Shown here: piece after piece, positions 45,141 through 53,656 of the stretch | How the letters are laid out: every line of letters begins with the position of its first letter | Position numbering within the stretch: position 1 is the stretch's first letter | NCBI RefSeq assembly: GCF_007827045.1 | Contig: NZ_RPFW01000001.1 | Location: 844,519 to 908,518, forward strand | DNA from: Trebonia kvetii | GTDB lineage: Bacteria > Actinomycetota > Actinomycetes > Streptosporangiales > Streptosporangiaceae | DNA: 64,000 nt | Direction: 5' to 3' | Program-made: the position numbers and the translations under genes | Notes under the pieces: generated by a model | The model's input: the letters and a program-made list of their open reading frames with translations, nothing else | Databases searched by the model: none | What the model was told of the DNA's origin: nothing

Positions 45141-46529
45141 ATGCCTGGCGTATCGGAACGCGTCACGGGTATCTGCAAGCGCGCCACCAGGTGGCGCCTA
45201 AGAGGCGGGCTGGCGCTCGCCATCATCGCGCCGGTCATCGCGGTGACGGGGGCCACAGTGCCCGCCGCCTCGGCTCTCGCCGCACCAGCGGCCTCCACGC
45301 CGGCGGTTGCTGCCGCAGCGCCTGCTGCGGTGCCGGGGCCGCCATCCGGCTGGTCCACCATCTTCAGCGACGACTTCAACGGCGGGTCCGGGTCCGGCGT
45401 GGATTCGCAGTGGATGTACGACACTGGGCCAGGCTCGAGCTTCGGCACGGGCGAAATCGAGACGATGACCAACTCGACCAGCAACGTCCATCTCGACGGC
45501 AGCGGCAATCTCGACATCACGGCCATCGGCAGCGGCAGCTCGTGGACGTCCGGCCGTATCCAGACCACCAGCGCCAACGTCGGCGCGCCGGCGGGCGGCG
45601 AGCTGGAAGTCACCGCCTCCATCCAGCAGCCGACTGGCGGCCTTGGCTACTGGCCGGCGTTCTGGATGCTCGGCCCGGGCCAGTGGCCGGAAAACGGCGA
45701 GATCGACATCATCGAGGACGTCAACTCGCTGTCCGAGGTCTCCGGAACCGTCCATTGCGGCACCGATCCCGGCGGCCCGTGCAACGAGCCGAACGGCGTC
45801 GGCAGCGGACTGCGCTCGTGTTCCGGCTGCCAGTCCGGCTACCACACCTACACGATGATCCTCAACCGGACGAACACCTCCAGTGAGTCCGTCACCTTCT
45901 ACCTGGACGGCACCGCCTACTTCACCGTGACCGAGGCGCAGGTCGGCACGTCGACATGGCAGGCGGCGTTCGACCACAATCTGTCCATCATCCTGGACCT
46001 GGCAATGGGCGGCGGCTATCCGAACGGCGTCTGCGGCTGCACCTCACCGACCAGTTCAACGACGTCCGGCGGCACGATGCGCGTGGGTTATGTGGCCGCG
46101 TACTCGACCAGCGGCAGTGGTGGCGGCGGGGGTGGCGGCGGAAGCGGCACCGGTCCTGTCACCGGCTACAACGGCCTATGCCTTGACGTCCGCGGCGCGA
46201 ACAGCGCCAACTTCACGCCCGTCCAGGTGTACACCTGCAACGGGACCAACGCCCAGCAGTGGACCGTGGTCCAGGCGGGCAGCACCCTGCACGCCCTCGG
46301 CAAGTGCCTGGACATCAACGGCGGCGGCACCGCCGACGGGACCACCGTGGACCTGTACGACTGCAACAACACCGGCGCGCAGGTCTTCATCCCCCAATCC
46401 AACGGAAGTCTCTACAACCCGCAATCGAATAAGTGCCTCGACGACACCAACTTCGGCGGCTCAGGCACCCAGCTGCAGATCTGGGACTGCACTGCAGGCG
46501 ACGCTGCCCAAGTGTGGCACCTGCCGTAA
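45141..46529 (+). CDS. Secreted GH16 beta-glucanase with C-terminal ricin-type lectin
   Basis: 462 residues: signal peptide (about residues 18-50), a GH16 jelly-roll with the catalytic signature NGEIDIIEDVN (nucleophile and acid glutamates) and WPAFWMLGPGQWP, a glycine-rich linker, and a CBM13/ricin B domain with repeats CLDVRGANS, CNGTNAQQW, CLDINGGGTADGT, CNNTGAQVF, CLDDTNFGGSGTQLQIWDC. Likely cleaves beta-1,3- or mixed-linkage glucans outside the cell. GGAGCGGGGGTAAGGAG precedes the ATG. Confidence 0.95.
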   Translation: MPGVSERVTGICKRATRWRLRGGLALAIIAPVIAVTGATVPAASALAAPAASTPAVAAAAPAAVPGPPSGWSTIFSDDFNGGSGSGVDSQWMYDTGPGSSFGTGEIETMTNSTSNVHLDGSGNLDITAIGSGSSWTSGRIQTTSANVGAPAGGELEVTASIQQPTGGLGYWPAFWMLGPGQWPENGEIDIIEDVNSLSEVSGTVHCGTDPGGPCNEPNGVGSGLRSCSGCQSGYHTYTMILNRTNTSSESVTFYLDGTAYFTVTEAQVGTSTWQAAFDHNLSIILDLAMGGGYPNGVCGCTSPTSSTTSGGTMRVGYVAAYSTSGSGGGGGGGGSGTGPVTGYNGLCLDVRGANSANFTPVQVYTCNGTNAQQWTVVQAGSTLHALGKCLDINGGGTADGTTVDLYDCNNTGAQVFIPQSNGSLYNPQSNKCLDDTNFGGSGTQLQIWDCTAGDAAQVWHLP

Positions 46530-46535
46530 CCCGGC

Positions 46536-46567
46536 CCCGGTGCAGCAGGCATCCCTGCTGCACCGGG
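46536..46567 (+). terminator. Hairpin terminator after the GH16 gene
   Basis: A 14-bp perfect stem CCCGGTGCAGCAGG / CCTGCTGCACCGGG with a 4-base CATC loop, starting 7 bp past the stop. No U-tract follows, as is usual in actinomycetes. Confidence 0.85.
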
Positions 46568-46582
46568 CCCGCAGCAGCACGG

Positions 46583-46672
46583 CACGGCGGCCTGGAACGC
46601 CGCGTAGCTGCGTTCGTTCTGGTCGGCGTAGGTTTCGGCGAAGCCGACGATCGGCTCAGTTGTCACGGGCAT
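46583..46672 (-). pseudogene. C-terminal remnant of a DUF2252 protein
   Basis: The minus strand reads IVGFAETYADQNERSYAAF after an ATG. F-A-x-x-Y-A-D-Q-N-E-R-x-Y is typical of the extreme C-terminus of DUF2252 proteins. Nothing upstream continues the family and the following residues lose the pattern, so it is a short fossil. The rest of 46568-46898 shows no other coding signal. Confidence 0.4.
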
Positions 46673-46898
46673 GACTAGTCCCCTCCGACACCAGTGCGGC
46701 GTCAAGCCCGTGGTACCGCGGATCTTGACCTCATGGGCGAGCGGACGCCACGGTGGCAGCCGCTGAGCTCGGGAACGGGCTCGCGACCGCGCTCACCGGC
46801 GGCGGGAGACGCGGCGCGCGGTGCGCCGCGACGTCCGGCGTGCGACCCTGCGGGATCCGAACATCTTCATTTCCTCCGGTCTGTCGCGCTGGGCCTGC

Positions 46899-47447
46899 TC
46901 ACTGCTTGCTCGCAGCAGCGGTTTCCAGCTCGTGAAGTTCCTTGGCCTCCTCGGCCGACACCAGCCCTATCTCGACCAGGTCGAGCGGGCTGATGAATCC
47001 GTCGCTGATGCGGAACCCGCCCGCGCGGGCGATGGCGTCCCGCAGCGGTACCGCCCAGTGGTGCTCCAGCAAGATGAGCGCCGCCGCCGAGTCGTTAGGG
47101 ATGTCCTCGATCACATCCCATGCTCCGGCCTCGCCGAGCACATCAATGCCCTCGGCCTCGGCCTGCTGTGCGCCTGCGGCCGCGCCGGCCTCCGCCCCCT
47201 CTTCCCCGGCGATGCCGAGCCCGATGAGCGCGCCGATCTTGCTGCCGAGTTCAATTGCCTCCTGTTCGGTCAGGTTGCTGAGATGCTCAACCTCCAGCTC
47301 ACCGGCTTGATCCTTGTAAACGGCCAGCGAGTCGATGACGCGTACCGTATCGCTGTTGCGGAGCCGCTCAAGCTCGCTGATGATCTCACCGTGGAAGTTG
47401 GGATGGTTAAACCCCAAGACGATGAGCTGTACCGGTCCGATAGCCAT
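46899..47447 (-). CDS. DUF6325/DUF1269-like protein
   Basis: 182 residues opening GPVQLIVLGFNHPNFHGEIISELERLR, followed by TVRVIDSLAVYKDQAGELEV and a glycine/alanine/glutamate-rich centre, and ending ALILLEHHWAVPLRDAIARAGG. This matches the DUF6325 / DUF1269 group of soluble or membrane-associated actinobacterial proteins of unknown role. AAGGG lies before the ATG. No operon partner is visible; a 221-bp spacer without genes follows towards the MarC gene. Confidence 0.82.
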   Translation of the reverse strand: MAIGPVQLIVLGFNHPNFHGEIISELERLRNSDTVRVIDSLAVYKDQAGELEVEHLSNLTEQEAIELGSKIGALIGLGIAGEEGAEAGAAAGAQQAEAEGIDVLGEAGAWDVIEDIPNDSAAALILLEHHWAVPLRDAIARAGGFRISDGFISPLDLVEIGLVSAEEAKELHELETAAASKQ

Positions 47448-47668
47448 GTAAAAACCCTTCTTCTGGCTTGAGTTCGAACCGCGGGTCGCCTGTGACGACC
47501 CAGCAGGTGACTAGACGCTATGACCGGCCGCCGAGATCAGGCCTCACCCGTAAGGAATGATTCAGTTCCGAGGTAGCTCCAGGCGGGCGGGAATTGCCCG
47601 ATGCCGATGGTGCGGCAGACCTGGGAGGATGCCCGCAGGCCCGACGACATCACGACCATCCTGAACTT

Positions 47669-48313
47669 CTAGTGCGGGACCGGCCCGATGACTCCTTCCG
47701 AGGCCAGGCCGTCAAGAACCAGCTGCACGGCGACCGCGGCGATCAGGAACCCGAAGACCTTCTCGGTGACTAGCATGCGGTTCTGGTCGAGCTTCTCACT
47801 CACCCGGTTCGCCCAGCGGAACACCACCAGGTCCAGCAGTAGGACGAACACCAGGATGCCGAACTCCACGGCGAAAACGCCGATCGAGTCCGCCTCCGCG
47901 GAGATCGTCATCAGGCCGACGATGCCCACCGGGTTGAGCAGGTAGGGCACCGCTAGCGGGAACACCGCAAGCTGCATCGGGTCTTTACCGGCGCTGCGCT
48001 CGCTGCTGTCGCTAGCGGGCGGCGCGAGCACCATCCACACCGCAAGCACGAGCAAGATCACGCCACCAGCGATCGACAAGGATCCGATCGTGAAGTGCAG
48101 CAGTGCGCGCAGCAGCTCGCCCAGCACCATGAGTACCACGGCCACCGCGGCCGCCGTGGTCATCATCTTGCGCAGCACGCGCTGCTTGACGGTCTGGTCA
48201 AGGGAAGCGGTCATTTCCAGGAACGGGACCAGTGCGATCTTCGGCCCGATACCGATTAGCAGCACAAGGAACGTATCGATCGCGCCGGCAGCGGTGATCG
48301 ACGTCTGGTCCAT
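47669..48313 (-). CDS. MarC-family integral membrane protein
   Basis: About 214 residues with six predicted helices. The family start DTFLVLLIGIGPKIALVPFLEMTASLDQTVKQRVLRKMM (N-P-like G-P-K region) and IAGGVILLVLAVWMVL, then AVPYLLNPVGIVGLMTIS, match MarC/UPF0056. The function of MarC proteins is unsettled; an early link to multiple antibiotic resistance was withdrawn. The ATG at 48313 is preferred over an upstream in-frame start 39 bases earlier. Confidence 0.85.
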   Translation of the reverse strand: MDQTSITAAGAIDTFLVLLIGIGPKIALVPFLEMTASLDQTVKQRVLRKMMTTAAAVAVVLMVLGELLRALLHFTIGSLSIAGGVILLVLAVWMVLAPPASDSSERSAGKDPMQLAVFPLAVPYLLNPVGIVGLMTISAEADSIGVFAVEFGILVFVLLLDLVVFRWANRVSEKLDQNRMLVTEKVFGFLIAAVAVQLVLDGLASEGVIGPVPH

Positions 48314-48387
48314 CCCGCGAGTGTGGCAACGGACCAGGCCACGGTGCCTCATCCGATCCGGGTGGTATGTCTTTGCGGGTGAAATGC

Positions 48388-48822
48388 ATGGACTCTCACG
48401 AGCCTCTGCCAGCCGGAAAGAGACCCGGAGTGCCGAACAGGACCAGCGACGCGGAACTGCTCGCCGGCATCCTCCGGGCCAGTGTCGACCGGTTGCTGGA
48501 GCAGGAAGGCGTCTTCCATGCCGCCGCGTTCGGAGACATGGCGGTGGCCGGGGAACTGGACTGGGATCCGGGCACCGGGCCCGTTTACGTGCGCCGGCTG
48601 GCCGGCACCAGCCGTCACGGCCGCCCCCGTCGGCAGGGCATTGGAAGGGCCTTTCTGTGCCTGCCGACGACCGGGCATTCCCCGCCCGGTGTTACCGCGA
48701 ACCGGGCGCAGATGCTCGCGACGTCCGCGCAGGCAGCAGCCTTGGACCGCGCGGCTTCACCCGCGGGCGCGCGTCCGATTCGCCGCAGCGGCCGATCCTT
48801 GCTAACATCTGGACGTTGCTAG
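48388..48822 (+). CDS. Hypothetical protein before tRNA-Lys
   Basis: A frame of about 144 residues (MDSHEPLPAGKRPG, then DAELLAGILRASVDRLLEQEGVF) with no recognised domain. The first half has plausible amphipathic helices; the second half is arginine/alanine-rich and runs to within 2 bp of the tRNA, which is unlike a real C-terminus. It may be a truncated gene or chance. Confidence 0.25.
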   Translation: MDSHEPLPAGKRPGVPNRTSDAELLAGILRASVDRLLEQEGVFHAAAFGDMAVAGELDWDPGTGPVYVRRLAGTSRHGRPRRQGIGRAFLCLPTTGHSPPGVTANRAQMLATSAQAAALDRAASPAGARPIRRSGRSLLTSGRC

Positions 48823-48823
48823 C

Positions 48824-48896
48824 GCGCCGCTAGCTCAATTGGCAGAGCAGCGGACTCTTAATCCGCGGGTTCGGGGTTCAAGTCCCTGGCGGCGCA
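48824..48896 (+). tRNA. tRNA-Lys (anticodon CTT)
   Basis: Cloverleaf is complete: acceptor GCGCCGC/GCGGCGC (with wobble), D stem GCTC/GAGC, anticodon stem GCGGA/TCCGC around CTCTTAA (anticodon CTT), and T arm CGGGG-TTCAAGT-CCCTG. Discriminator A at 48896; CCA is not fully encoded (ACCC follows). tRNA 3' ends are common integration sites, and integrase debris lies about 700 bp downstream. Confidence 0.97.
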
Positions 48897-48904
48897 CCCG
48901 TTCT

Positions 48905-48937
48905 GACCTGGGGTTTTATCGCTCCAGGTCATTTTTT
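48905..48937 (+). terminator. Intrinsic terminator of tRNA-Lys
   Basis: Stem GACCTGG / CCAGGTC with loop GGTTTTATCGCT, followed immediately by ATTTTTTAT: a classical U-tract terminator, rare in this window. Confidence 0.9.
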
Positions 48938-49093
48938 ATGTGCCCGTTTTGTCCCGATGGCTGCTCCGTGGTTGCTCGCGCGCACGGACCCAGCAATCCG
49001 GGGCTTGTCAAAAGCGGCCCATGCGGGGCCGGATGCGAGGGCGCGCGCCCAAGAATCACCCCGCCATGCCTGGCCGACGCCGCCTCGGGCTCA

Positions 49094-49113
49094 CTAGACC
49101 AATGGTCTAGACC
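49094..49113. promoter_or_regulatory. Orphan GntR/DasR-like operator
   Basis: CTAGACCA-A-TGGTCTAG is a perfect 8-1-8 palindrome, and its right side TGGTCTAGACC matches the core of the DasR-responsive element (ACTGGTCTAGACCACT). No intact gene begins within 400 bp on either side, so it may be a leftover regulatory site. Confidence 0.4.
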
Positions 49114-49411
49114 TTCCATCTGGGCAGCGGGAGCGCGCCCGAGTCCCCTATGCGGATGCCATCACGCTCAGTGAGACCGCTGGTAACCGGCACTCGCATG
49201 GCGATACGCCGGCGACGCCACGCCTCGGGCAGGGATTACGGGCCGACGGTCGCTCAGGTCGAAGGTGTTGTGTCGAAGGTGTCTGAGCCGACGGTTTTAC
49301 AGCACGCTCGCTCCGCCCGAGTCACCCCCCGCTGACCAGCGCGGACGCGCTTCGAGGCGCGTTAGCGGGCCCGCCGCCGTCCGCTATGCGTCCGTGGGTG
49401 CCGGGTTTCGG

Positions 49412-49525
49412 GGTCCGTGTGGTCCACGGACCGAGGCGGAACCCGCCACGGACGGGCACGGACCGGCTCACGGACGGCCACGGACCAGCCCACGGACGGG
49501 GGCGGAGAAGGCCACGGACGGGGCC
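49412..49525. repeat. Hairpin plus seven CACGGAC repeats
   Basis: GGTCCGTG-TGGTC-CACGGACC (49412-49432) is an inverted repeat whose right arm starts a run of seven CACGGAC units at roughly 10-24 bp spacing up to 49519, with short variable spacers (CGGG, CGGCT, CGGC, CAGC). No open frame explains it. The stretch 48938-49581 otherwise shows no gene. Confidence 0.7.
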
Positions 49526-49581
49526 GGCAGGAGCGGTTATACAGACCCCTCTCACCCGGATTCCCGCTCTGACCTGCCATT

Positions 49582-49770
49582 TCAGGATGCCTGCTCCATG
49601 TCGCCGTCGCCCTCGTCACCGAGGTCTTGCTCGGTGTCCCGGGTGCCGAGGGCCTCGGCGATGCGCTGGTTGGCCGCGGTGGCCTGGCCGTCGATGCAGT
49701 GGGCGTAGATCTTGAGCAGGACCGCGAAGCCGTGCCCGTGTGGGTGCGGTGAGCGGAGCCGGTCGTCGAT
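49582..49770 (-). pseudogene. C-terminal remnant of a tyrosine recombinase (integrase)
   Basis: The minus strand reads GHGFAVLLKIYAHCIDGQ, then ATAANQRIAEALG and an acidic tail to the stop. V-L-L-K-I-Y-A-H-C-I-D-G-Q with A-N-x-R-I is the recognisable end of actinobacterial phage-type integrases, containing the catalytic tyrosine (I-Y-A). The rest of the enzyme is absent; upstream sequence belongs to other fragments. Confidence 0.75.
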
Positions 49771-49841
49771 CGGAACCGTGGAGGTCTTGTCGAGGTCTAC
49801 GACGCCGACGTGGCCGTCGCCGGCAGGTCCGCCGGAGACCG

Positions 49842-50009
49842 GAGGCCAGAGAGCATTGCTTCCAGGTGCGTCCGGTCGAGCAGTAGCATGTCCAGCTGCT
49901 GGCCTCGGACGATGCCCTCCAGCGCCTCGTCTGAATAGCCCGACATGGACAGGAGTACGCCACGGGTTCCGGCGAGCCGCTGAGTAATCCGTCCGCGAGC
50001 TTGGCCATG
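49842..50009 (-). pseudogene. Restriction-endonuclease-like domain fragment
   Basis: A reading frame with no start gives HGQARGRITQRLAGTRGVLL, then SMSGYSDEALEGIVRGQQLD and MLLLDRTHLEAMLSGL. G-T-R-G-V-(L/F)-(L/I)-S-x-S-G-(Y/F)-S/T-x-E-A-L and the L-L-L-D-x-x-x-L pattern occur at the end of Mrr/restriction-endonuclease-like domains in actinomycetes. Both ends are lost. Confidence 0.45.
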
Positions 50010-50029
50010 GGGCCATAGTCGACAGGCAG

Positions 50030-50143
50030 TCAGGTCGGCGAGATGGGCTCACAGAGTGCCATCTCGGAGCAACCCACCGGGCGCAACCAGGTGTCCGGCA
50101 CTGGTAATCGCAGCGGGTCAACAAGCGCATCGTGCTCACGCAA
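50030..50143 (-). other. Short unassigned coding fragment
   Basis: A 37-codon frame (LREHDALVDPLRLPVPDT, then WLRPVGCSEMALCEPISPT) ends in TGA. Its composition looks protein-like, but it has no start signal and no recognised family. It probably is another 3' gene fragment between the nuclease remnant and the TetR pseudogene. Confidence 0.25.
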
Positions 50144-50206
50144 CTGCTTTTATCCAAGAGCCGTGAGCCGACCTCGGCGGTGGCTGTGAATGAATCCGGC
50201 TTGGGC

Positions 50207-50811
50207 TCATCTGCCGATGGCAAGGGCGAGGAGGGTATCGACCGCAGTTTCGAACGGACGGGTACTCCGTTGCACCTGGGCGAGTAGAAGCCCTCCCTGG
50301 AGCGTGGCGAGCAGAGTAGTGGCGAGGTCGTCCGGGTCGATGTCGGACGGGAGTTTCCCGTCAGCATGAAGGGATCTGAGTTTATCGCCGATGGCGGCTG
50401 CCCACTGATCGAACCCTGCCGCGATGAGGGCTCGGGCCTCGGGTCGCTCTCGGCGAGCTGGCCGCCGAGCGAGCCGAGTGGGCAGCCCCCCTTTGCTTCG
50501 GTGCGCTTCGCTGCGGTGATCACCATGTTCCGCCAGGCTTCGACTCCGTTCGCGCTGCTGAGCGCGTGCCGCTGGTGATTGACGATGGTGTCGGCTTGGT
50601 AGTCGATGACCGCCTGCACGAGGTCGTTCTTGTCGGGGAAGTAGTGGTACATCTGAGAGCCGCTGACTTCCGCCGCCGCCTTGACGTCGTCCAGGGTGGT
50701 GCCCGCGACCCCGCGTTCATGGATCAGGGCGGCGGCCTCCTCCACTATTCGTGCCCGGGTGCGTGCTCCCTTGGGGGTGAGCTTCGGCCGGTCACTCGTC
50801 TCGTTGACCAT
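50207..50811 (-). pseudogene. TetR-family regulator, frameshifted (copy 1)
   Basis: N-terminal TetR HTH is intact (RTRARIVEEAAALIHERGVAGTTLDDVKAAAEVSGSQMYHYFPDKNDLVQAVIDY), and the ligand domain continues to GGQLAESDP. One G is missing near 50440 (CCGAG where copy 3 has CCGGAG); adding it restores ARALIAAGFDQWAAAIGDKL and the shared end LATLQGGLLLAQVQRSTRPFETAVDTLLALAIG, stopping at 50207. A longer frame running on to 49582 is an artefact of the shift. Divergent from the SDR pseudogene, with the palindrome at 50834 between them. Confidence 0.9.
50579..50811 (-). repeat. Inverted repeat, arm A (TetR 5' region)
   Basis: 233 bp at 50811-50579 match 55847-56079 in opposite orientation with only two differences that I can see (codon 4 GAG/AAG and one GACCTC/GACTTC). 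The repeats face each other across about 5 kb. Identity ends abruptly after ATCGTCAA. Confidence 0.9.
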
Positions 50812-50833
50812 GCACCAATGTTAGTAGGATTTT

Positions 50834-50847
50834 GAGTTTGACAACTC
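50834..50847. promoter_or_regulatory. TetR operator candidate GAGTT-TGAC-AACTC
   Basis: Perfect 5-4-5 palindrome 23 bp from the TetR start and 62 bp from the divergent SDR start. Related sequences occur beside every other TetR/SDR copy in the region. Confidence 0.7.
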
Positions 50848-50908
50848 AGTTCCGAGCTGCCAGAGTGAGTCGCACCACCCATTCTGGAGCGAGAGGACGA
50901 CACAGCGC

Positions 50909-51660
50909 ATGACTGACCTAAAGGGCAAGACAGCTCTGGTAACGGGCTCGACGAGCGGGATCGGCAAGGCTACGGCCATCGGCTTGGCCGCCCGCGGCGC
51001 TCACGTACTGGTAGTCGGGCGCAATGTGAACCACGAGCCAAAGATGTGGTCGCCGAGATCGAAGGCAGCGGAGGCAGCGCGACGTTCCGGCTCACTACGT
51101 TGAGCGACCTCGAATCGGCCCGGGAGCTGGTCGAGTGGGCCAATGAGGCAGGCGACGGTCACGTCGACATCCTCATCAACAACGCTGGCGTCGCCTGGCT
51201 CGGGCCAAGCAGCGCAGCCACCGAAGCAGAGTTCGACGAGAGCTTTGCACTGAACGTCAAGGTTCCGTTCTTCCTCGTCGCGTCACTGGCGCCAGCCATG
51301 GCCGAACGCGGATGGGGTTCGATCGTCAACGTCTCCACGATGGTCGCGAGCTTCGGACAGGCCGGCATGGCTCTGTACGGCGCCAGCCGAGCGGCTCTCG
51401 AACTGCTGACCAAGGCCTGGGCCGCCGAATACGGCCCGAGTGGTGTCCGGGTCAACGCCGTTGCCCCCGGCCCGACGCGCACCCGCATGATGGAAGCAGT
51501 CCCCGAGGAGATGGTGAACCAGCTCGCAGCGCTAGCGCCAGCAGGGCGCGTAGCTCAGCCCGAGGAACTTGCTGCGGCGATCGTCTTCCTCGCCAGTGAT
51601 GATGCCAGCTTCGTCCACGGCGTCACTCTTGCGGTCGACGGGGGCCGGGTCGCGACATGA
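50909..51660 (+). pseudogene. Short-chain dehydrogenase, frameshifted
   Basis: Start MTDLKGKTALVTGSTSGIGKATAIGLAARGAHVLVVGRNV is in one frame; from about 51035 the protein continues in another as RAKDVVAEIEGSGGSATFRL, DILINNAGVAWLG, SIVNVSTMVASFG, Y-G-A-S-R at the active-site position and GVTLAVDGGRVAT. The net shift is -1 (or +2) around 51027-51040. The active site reads Y-G-A-S-R where classical SDRs have Y-x-x-x-K, so the catalytic lysine is replaced. Divergent from TetR copy 1, its presumed repressor. Confidence 0.85.
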
Positions 51661-51715
51661 CACCAGTCGTGCTGCGGCGACGTTTAGGTGTGAAGACACA
51701 GAAGGCAGATCAAAC

Positions 51716-52001
51716 TCACAGCCGAGGAGATACGACGGCGTAGCCGGCGAACTGCTGGCAGGAGCGGACCGGGCGGCCGGGGATCGACGGGACGTCGTCG
51801 CTGAGCCATCCGGCGTCGCCGCCCGCGATCAGGGTGAAGGCCCGGGCGCTCATCTCCGCGACGGCGCCGGGACGCCGGGCTCCTGCGCGGGCACGGCCGG
51901 GCTGACCAGGATGACGGACGTGTCGGCCTCCATCGCCGCGTCGACGGAGGCCGTCACGTCCAGGTCGCCGACGGCGATCTCCGGGCTGGCCAGACACGGT
52001 G
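51716..52001 (-). pseudogene. NmrA-like NAD(P)-binding protein remnant
   Basis: Two frames carry pieces of one NmrA-type protein: SPEIAVGDLDVTASVDAAMEAD with SVILVSPAVPAQEPGV (middle), then, after a frame change and an internal deletion, FTLIAGGDAGWLSDDV and PGRPVRSCQQFAGYA (C-terminal). G-D-L-D-x-x-x-S-V-D-A-A and the closing G-R-P-x-R-x-x-x-x-F-A are family landmarks. The N-terminal third is absent. Confidence 0.55.
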
Positions 52002-52195
52002 AAGCAGGCCATCGGGCCGACCTTTTGAAGGGAACCGCCAAAGCGGTGCGGGACTCATTCCTTCCCCGGCGCCCTGCAGCCGCATCTATGACACCTCCAT
52101 GGCAGCGAAGGACCGAACAGTGGTCCACTCCCCGCCTCGCCGGTCCGGGCGAACGTGCGCCGGCCAGCCCACGTCACGAGTTCCAAGGAGATGCG

Positions 52196-53656
52196 TTGAC
52201 GGGTTCCCCGTCGATCGAGACGCAGCACGGCCACCCCGGAATCGTGCTGGCCACGCTGTCGCTGGCCAACGTGATGGCTCTGCTCGACCTCTTCGTCGTC
52301 AACGTCGCCCTGCACGACATCGGCGTGGGTCTGCACTACCAGTCCTCGCTCTCCGACGTTGCCTGGGTGCTCAACGCCTACGCCCTGTTCTTCGGGGCGC
52401 TCCTTATCCCCGCCGGCCGCTTCGCCGACAGGTACGGGCGCAAGGCCACCTTCATCCTCGGGCTGGCCGTTTTTACCGTGGCGAGCCTGGCCTGTGCGGT
52501 AAGCCCCGACTTGTGGGTCCTCGTAGGGTTCCGGTGCGTCCAGGCGGCCGGCGCCGCGATGATCATCCCGGCCAGTCTCGGTCTCGTCCTGACGACGCTC
52601 CCACCGGACCGGGTCAAACACGGCGTGCGAGTGTGGGCAGTGAGCGGCGCAGCAGCCGGCTCCATCGGCCCGGTAGTCGGAGGGTTGCTCACCGCGCTGA
52701 GCTGGCGATGGATCTTCATCATCAACCTCCCTATCGGCATCGCGGCCGTCCTCGTGACCTGGAAGCTGATCCCCAACGTCCGCCACGACCGCACGACGCG
52801 CATGCCGGACCTGTTCGGGAGCCTCATGATCGTCGTCACCATCGGCGCCATATCCCTTGGTTTGCTCAACGGGTCCTCCTGGGGATGGGGATCAGCCAAG
52901 ATCATCGGGAGCTGGGTGGTGGCCGTTGCGGCTGCCGTGGCCTTCGTCGTGAGCACCAGGCGTGCCGCGGTACCCGTAATCGACCTGAAGATGTTCCGGA
53001 GCCGGGTGTTCAGCGCTTCGAACATTGCCATTGTCATCGCGGCGGCGATCCTGGGGATACAGCTCCTCGGCCTCAGCCTCTTCCTCCAGCAGTCGTGGCA
53101 CTGGTCAACCATCACCACCGGACTCGCCCTAGCGCCCGGGCCGGCCGCGGTACTCGGAGCGTCCCTCATCGTCCCGCGCTTGAACCAGCGGTTCCCGATC
53201 GGAGCCGTGGTCGCTTCCGGATTCGTCCTCACCGCTGTGGGCCAGGTACTCATGGTCCTGACGCTCCGCCACGGTGTCCACAACTACGCCGCAGCCATCC
53301 TGCCTGGATGGGTGGTGATCGGCTTCGGCTTGGGCTTCACCGTCCCGACCATCATCGGGTCGGCCACCGCTGACCTGCCGCCTGAGCAGAGCGCCACCGG
53401 CAGCGCGGTGGTCAACAGCGGCCGCCAGTTCGGCGGCGTCTTCGGCGCGTCGATCCTGGTTGTGGTCCTCGGGAAGGCAGAGGTCACCGGGGATCCCAGC
53501 CGCTTCTACGAGCTGTGGTGGGTCGCCGTCGCCCTGTGCGCCGCCGCTGTTGTTGTCTCCCTCGGGCTCACCCCCAAACGCCAACCCGCCAAGGCCGACG
53601 TCACGGTTCCGGTAGTCGCCGCGGCGACCGACAGTACCAACAGTTCAGTGGCATGA
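52196..53656 (+). CDS. MFS drug exporter, DHA2 (14-helix, EmrB/QacA) type
   Basis: 486 residues from a TTG start with AAGGAG five bases upstream; the longer upstream frame has no coding character. Fourteen helices are expected for DHA2. Motifs: LATLSLANVMALLDLFVVNVALHDIG (helix 1 with D-x-x-x-V-N-V-A-L), GRFADRYGRKATFILG (motif A), VQAAGAAMIIPASLGLV and AVSGAAAGSIGPVVGGLL (motif C-like G-P-x-x-G-G). Proton-driven export of hydrophobic compounds is expected. Its stop overlaps the next start (ATGA), first gene of a coupled operon. Confidence 0.94.
   Translation: MTGSPSIETQHGHPGIVLATLSLANVMALLDLFVVNVALHDIGVGLHYQSSLSDVAWVLNAYALFFGALLIPAGRFADRYGRKATFILGLAVFTVASLACAVSPDLWVLVGFRCVQAAGAAMIIPASLGLVLTTLPPDRVKHGVRVWAVSGAAAGSIGPVVGGLLTALSWRWIFIINLPIGIAAVLVTWKLIPNVRHDRTTRMPDLFGSLMIVVTIGAISLGLLNGSSWGWGSAKIIGSWVVAVAAAVAFVVSTRRAAVPVIDLKMFRSRVFSASNIAIVIAAAILGIQLLGLSLFLQQSWHWSTITTGLALAPGPAAVLGASLIVPRLNQRFPIGAVVASGFVLTAVGQVLMVLTLRHGVHNYAAAILPGWVVIGFGLGFTVPTIIGSATADLPPEQSATGSAVVNSGRQFGGVFGASILVVVLGKAEVTGDPSRFYELWWVAVALCAAAVVVSLGLTPKRQPAKADVTVPVVAAATDSTNSSVA

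Noticed and set aside
47589..47672. Possible C-terminal coding tail (MVRQTWEDARRPDDITTILNF) near the MarC gene end
   Set aside because: It is too short, has an upstream stop in frame and no clear family, so it is not listed as a feature.
49582..50811. Single 409-residue minus-strand protein
   Set aside because: It begins as TetR, then runs in the wrong frame after a missing base near 50440, and ends by chance in the integrase fragment. I split it into separate pseudogenes.
51569..52195. 209-residue N-terminal extension of the MFS transporter
   Set aside because: The extension has no transporter character and overlaps the SDR 3' end and an NmrA remnant on the other strand; a ribosome binding site and TTG at 52196 give the normal start.
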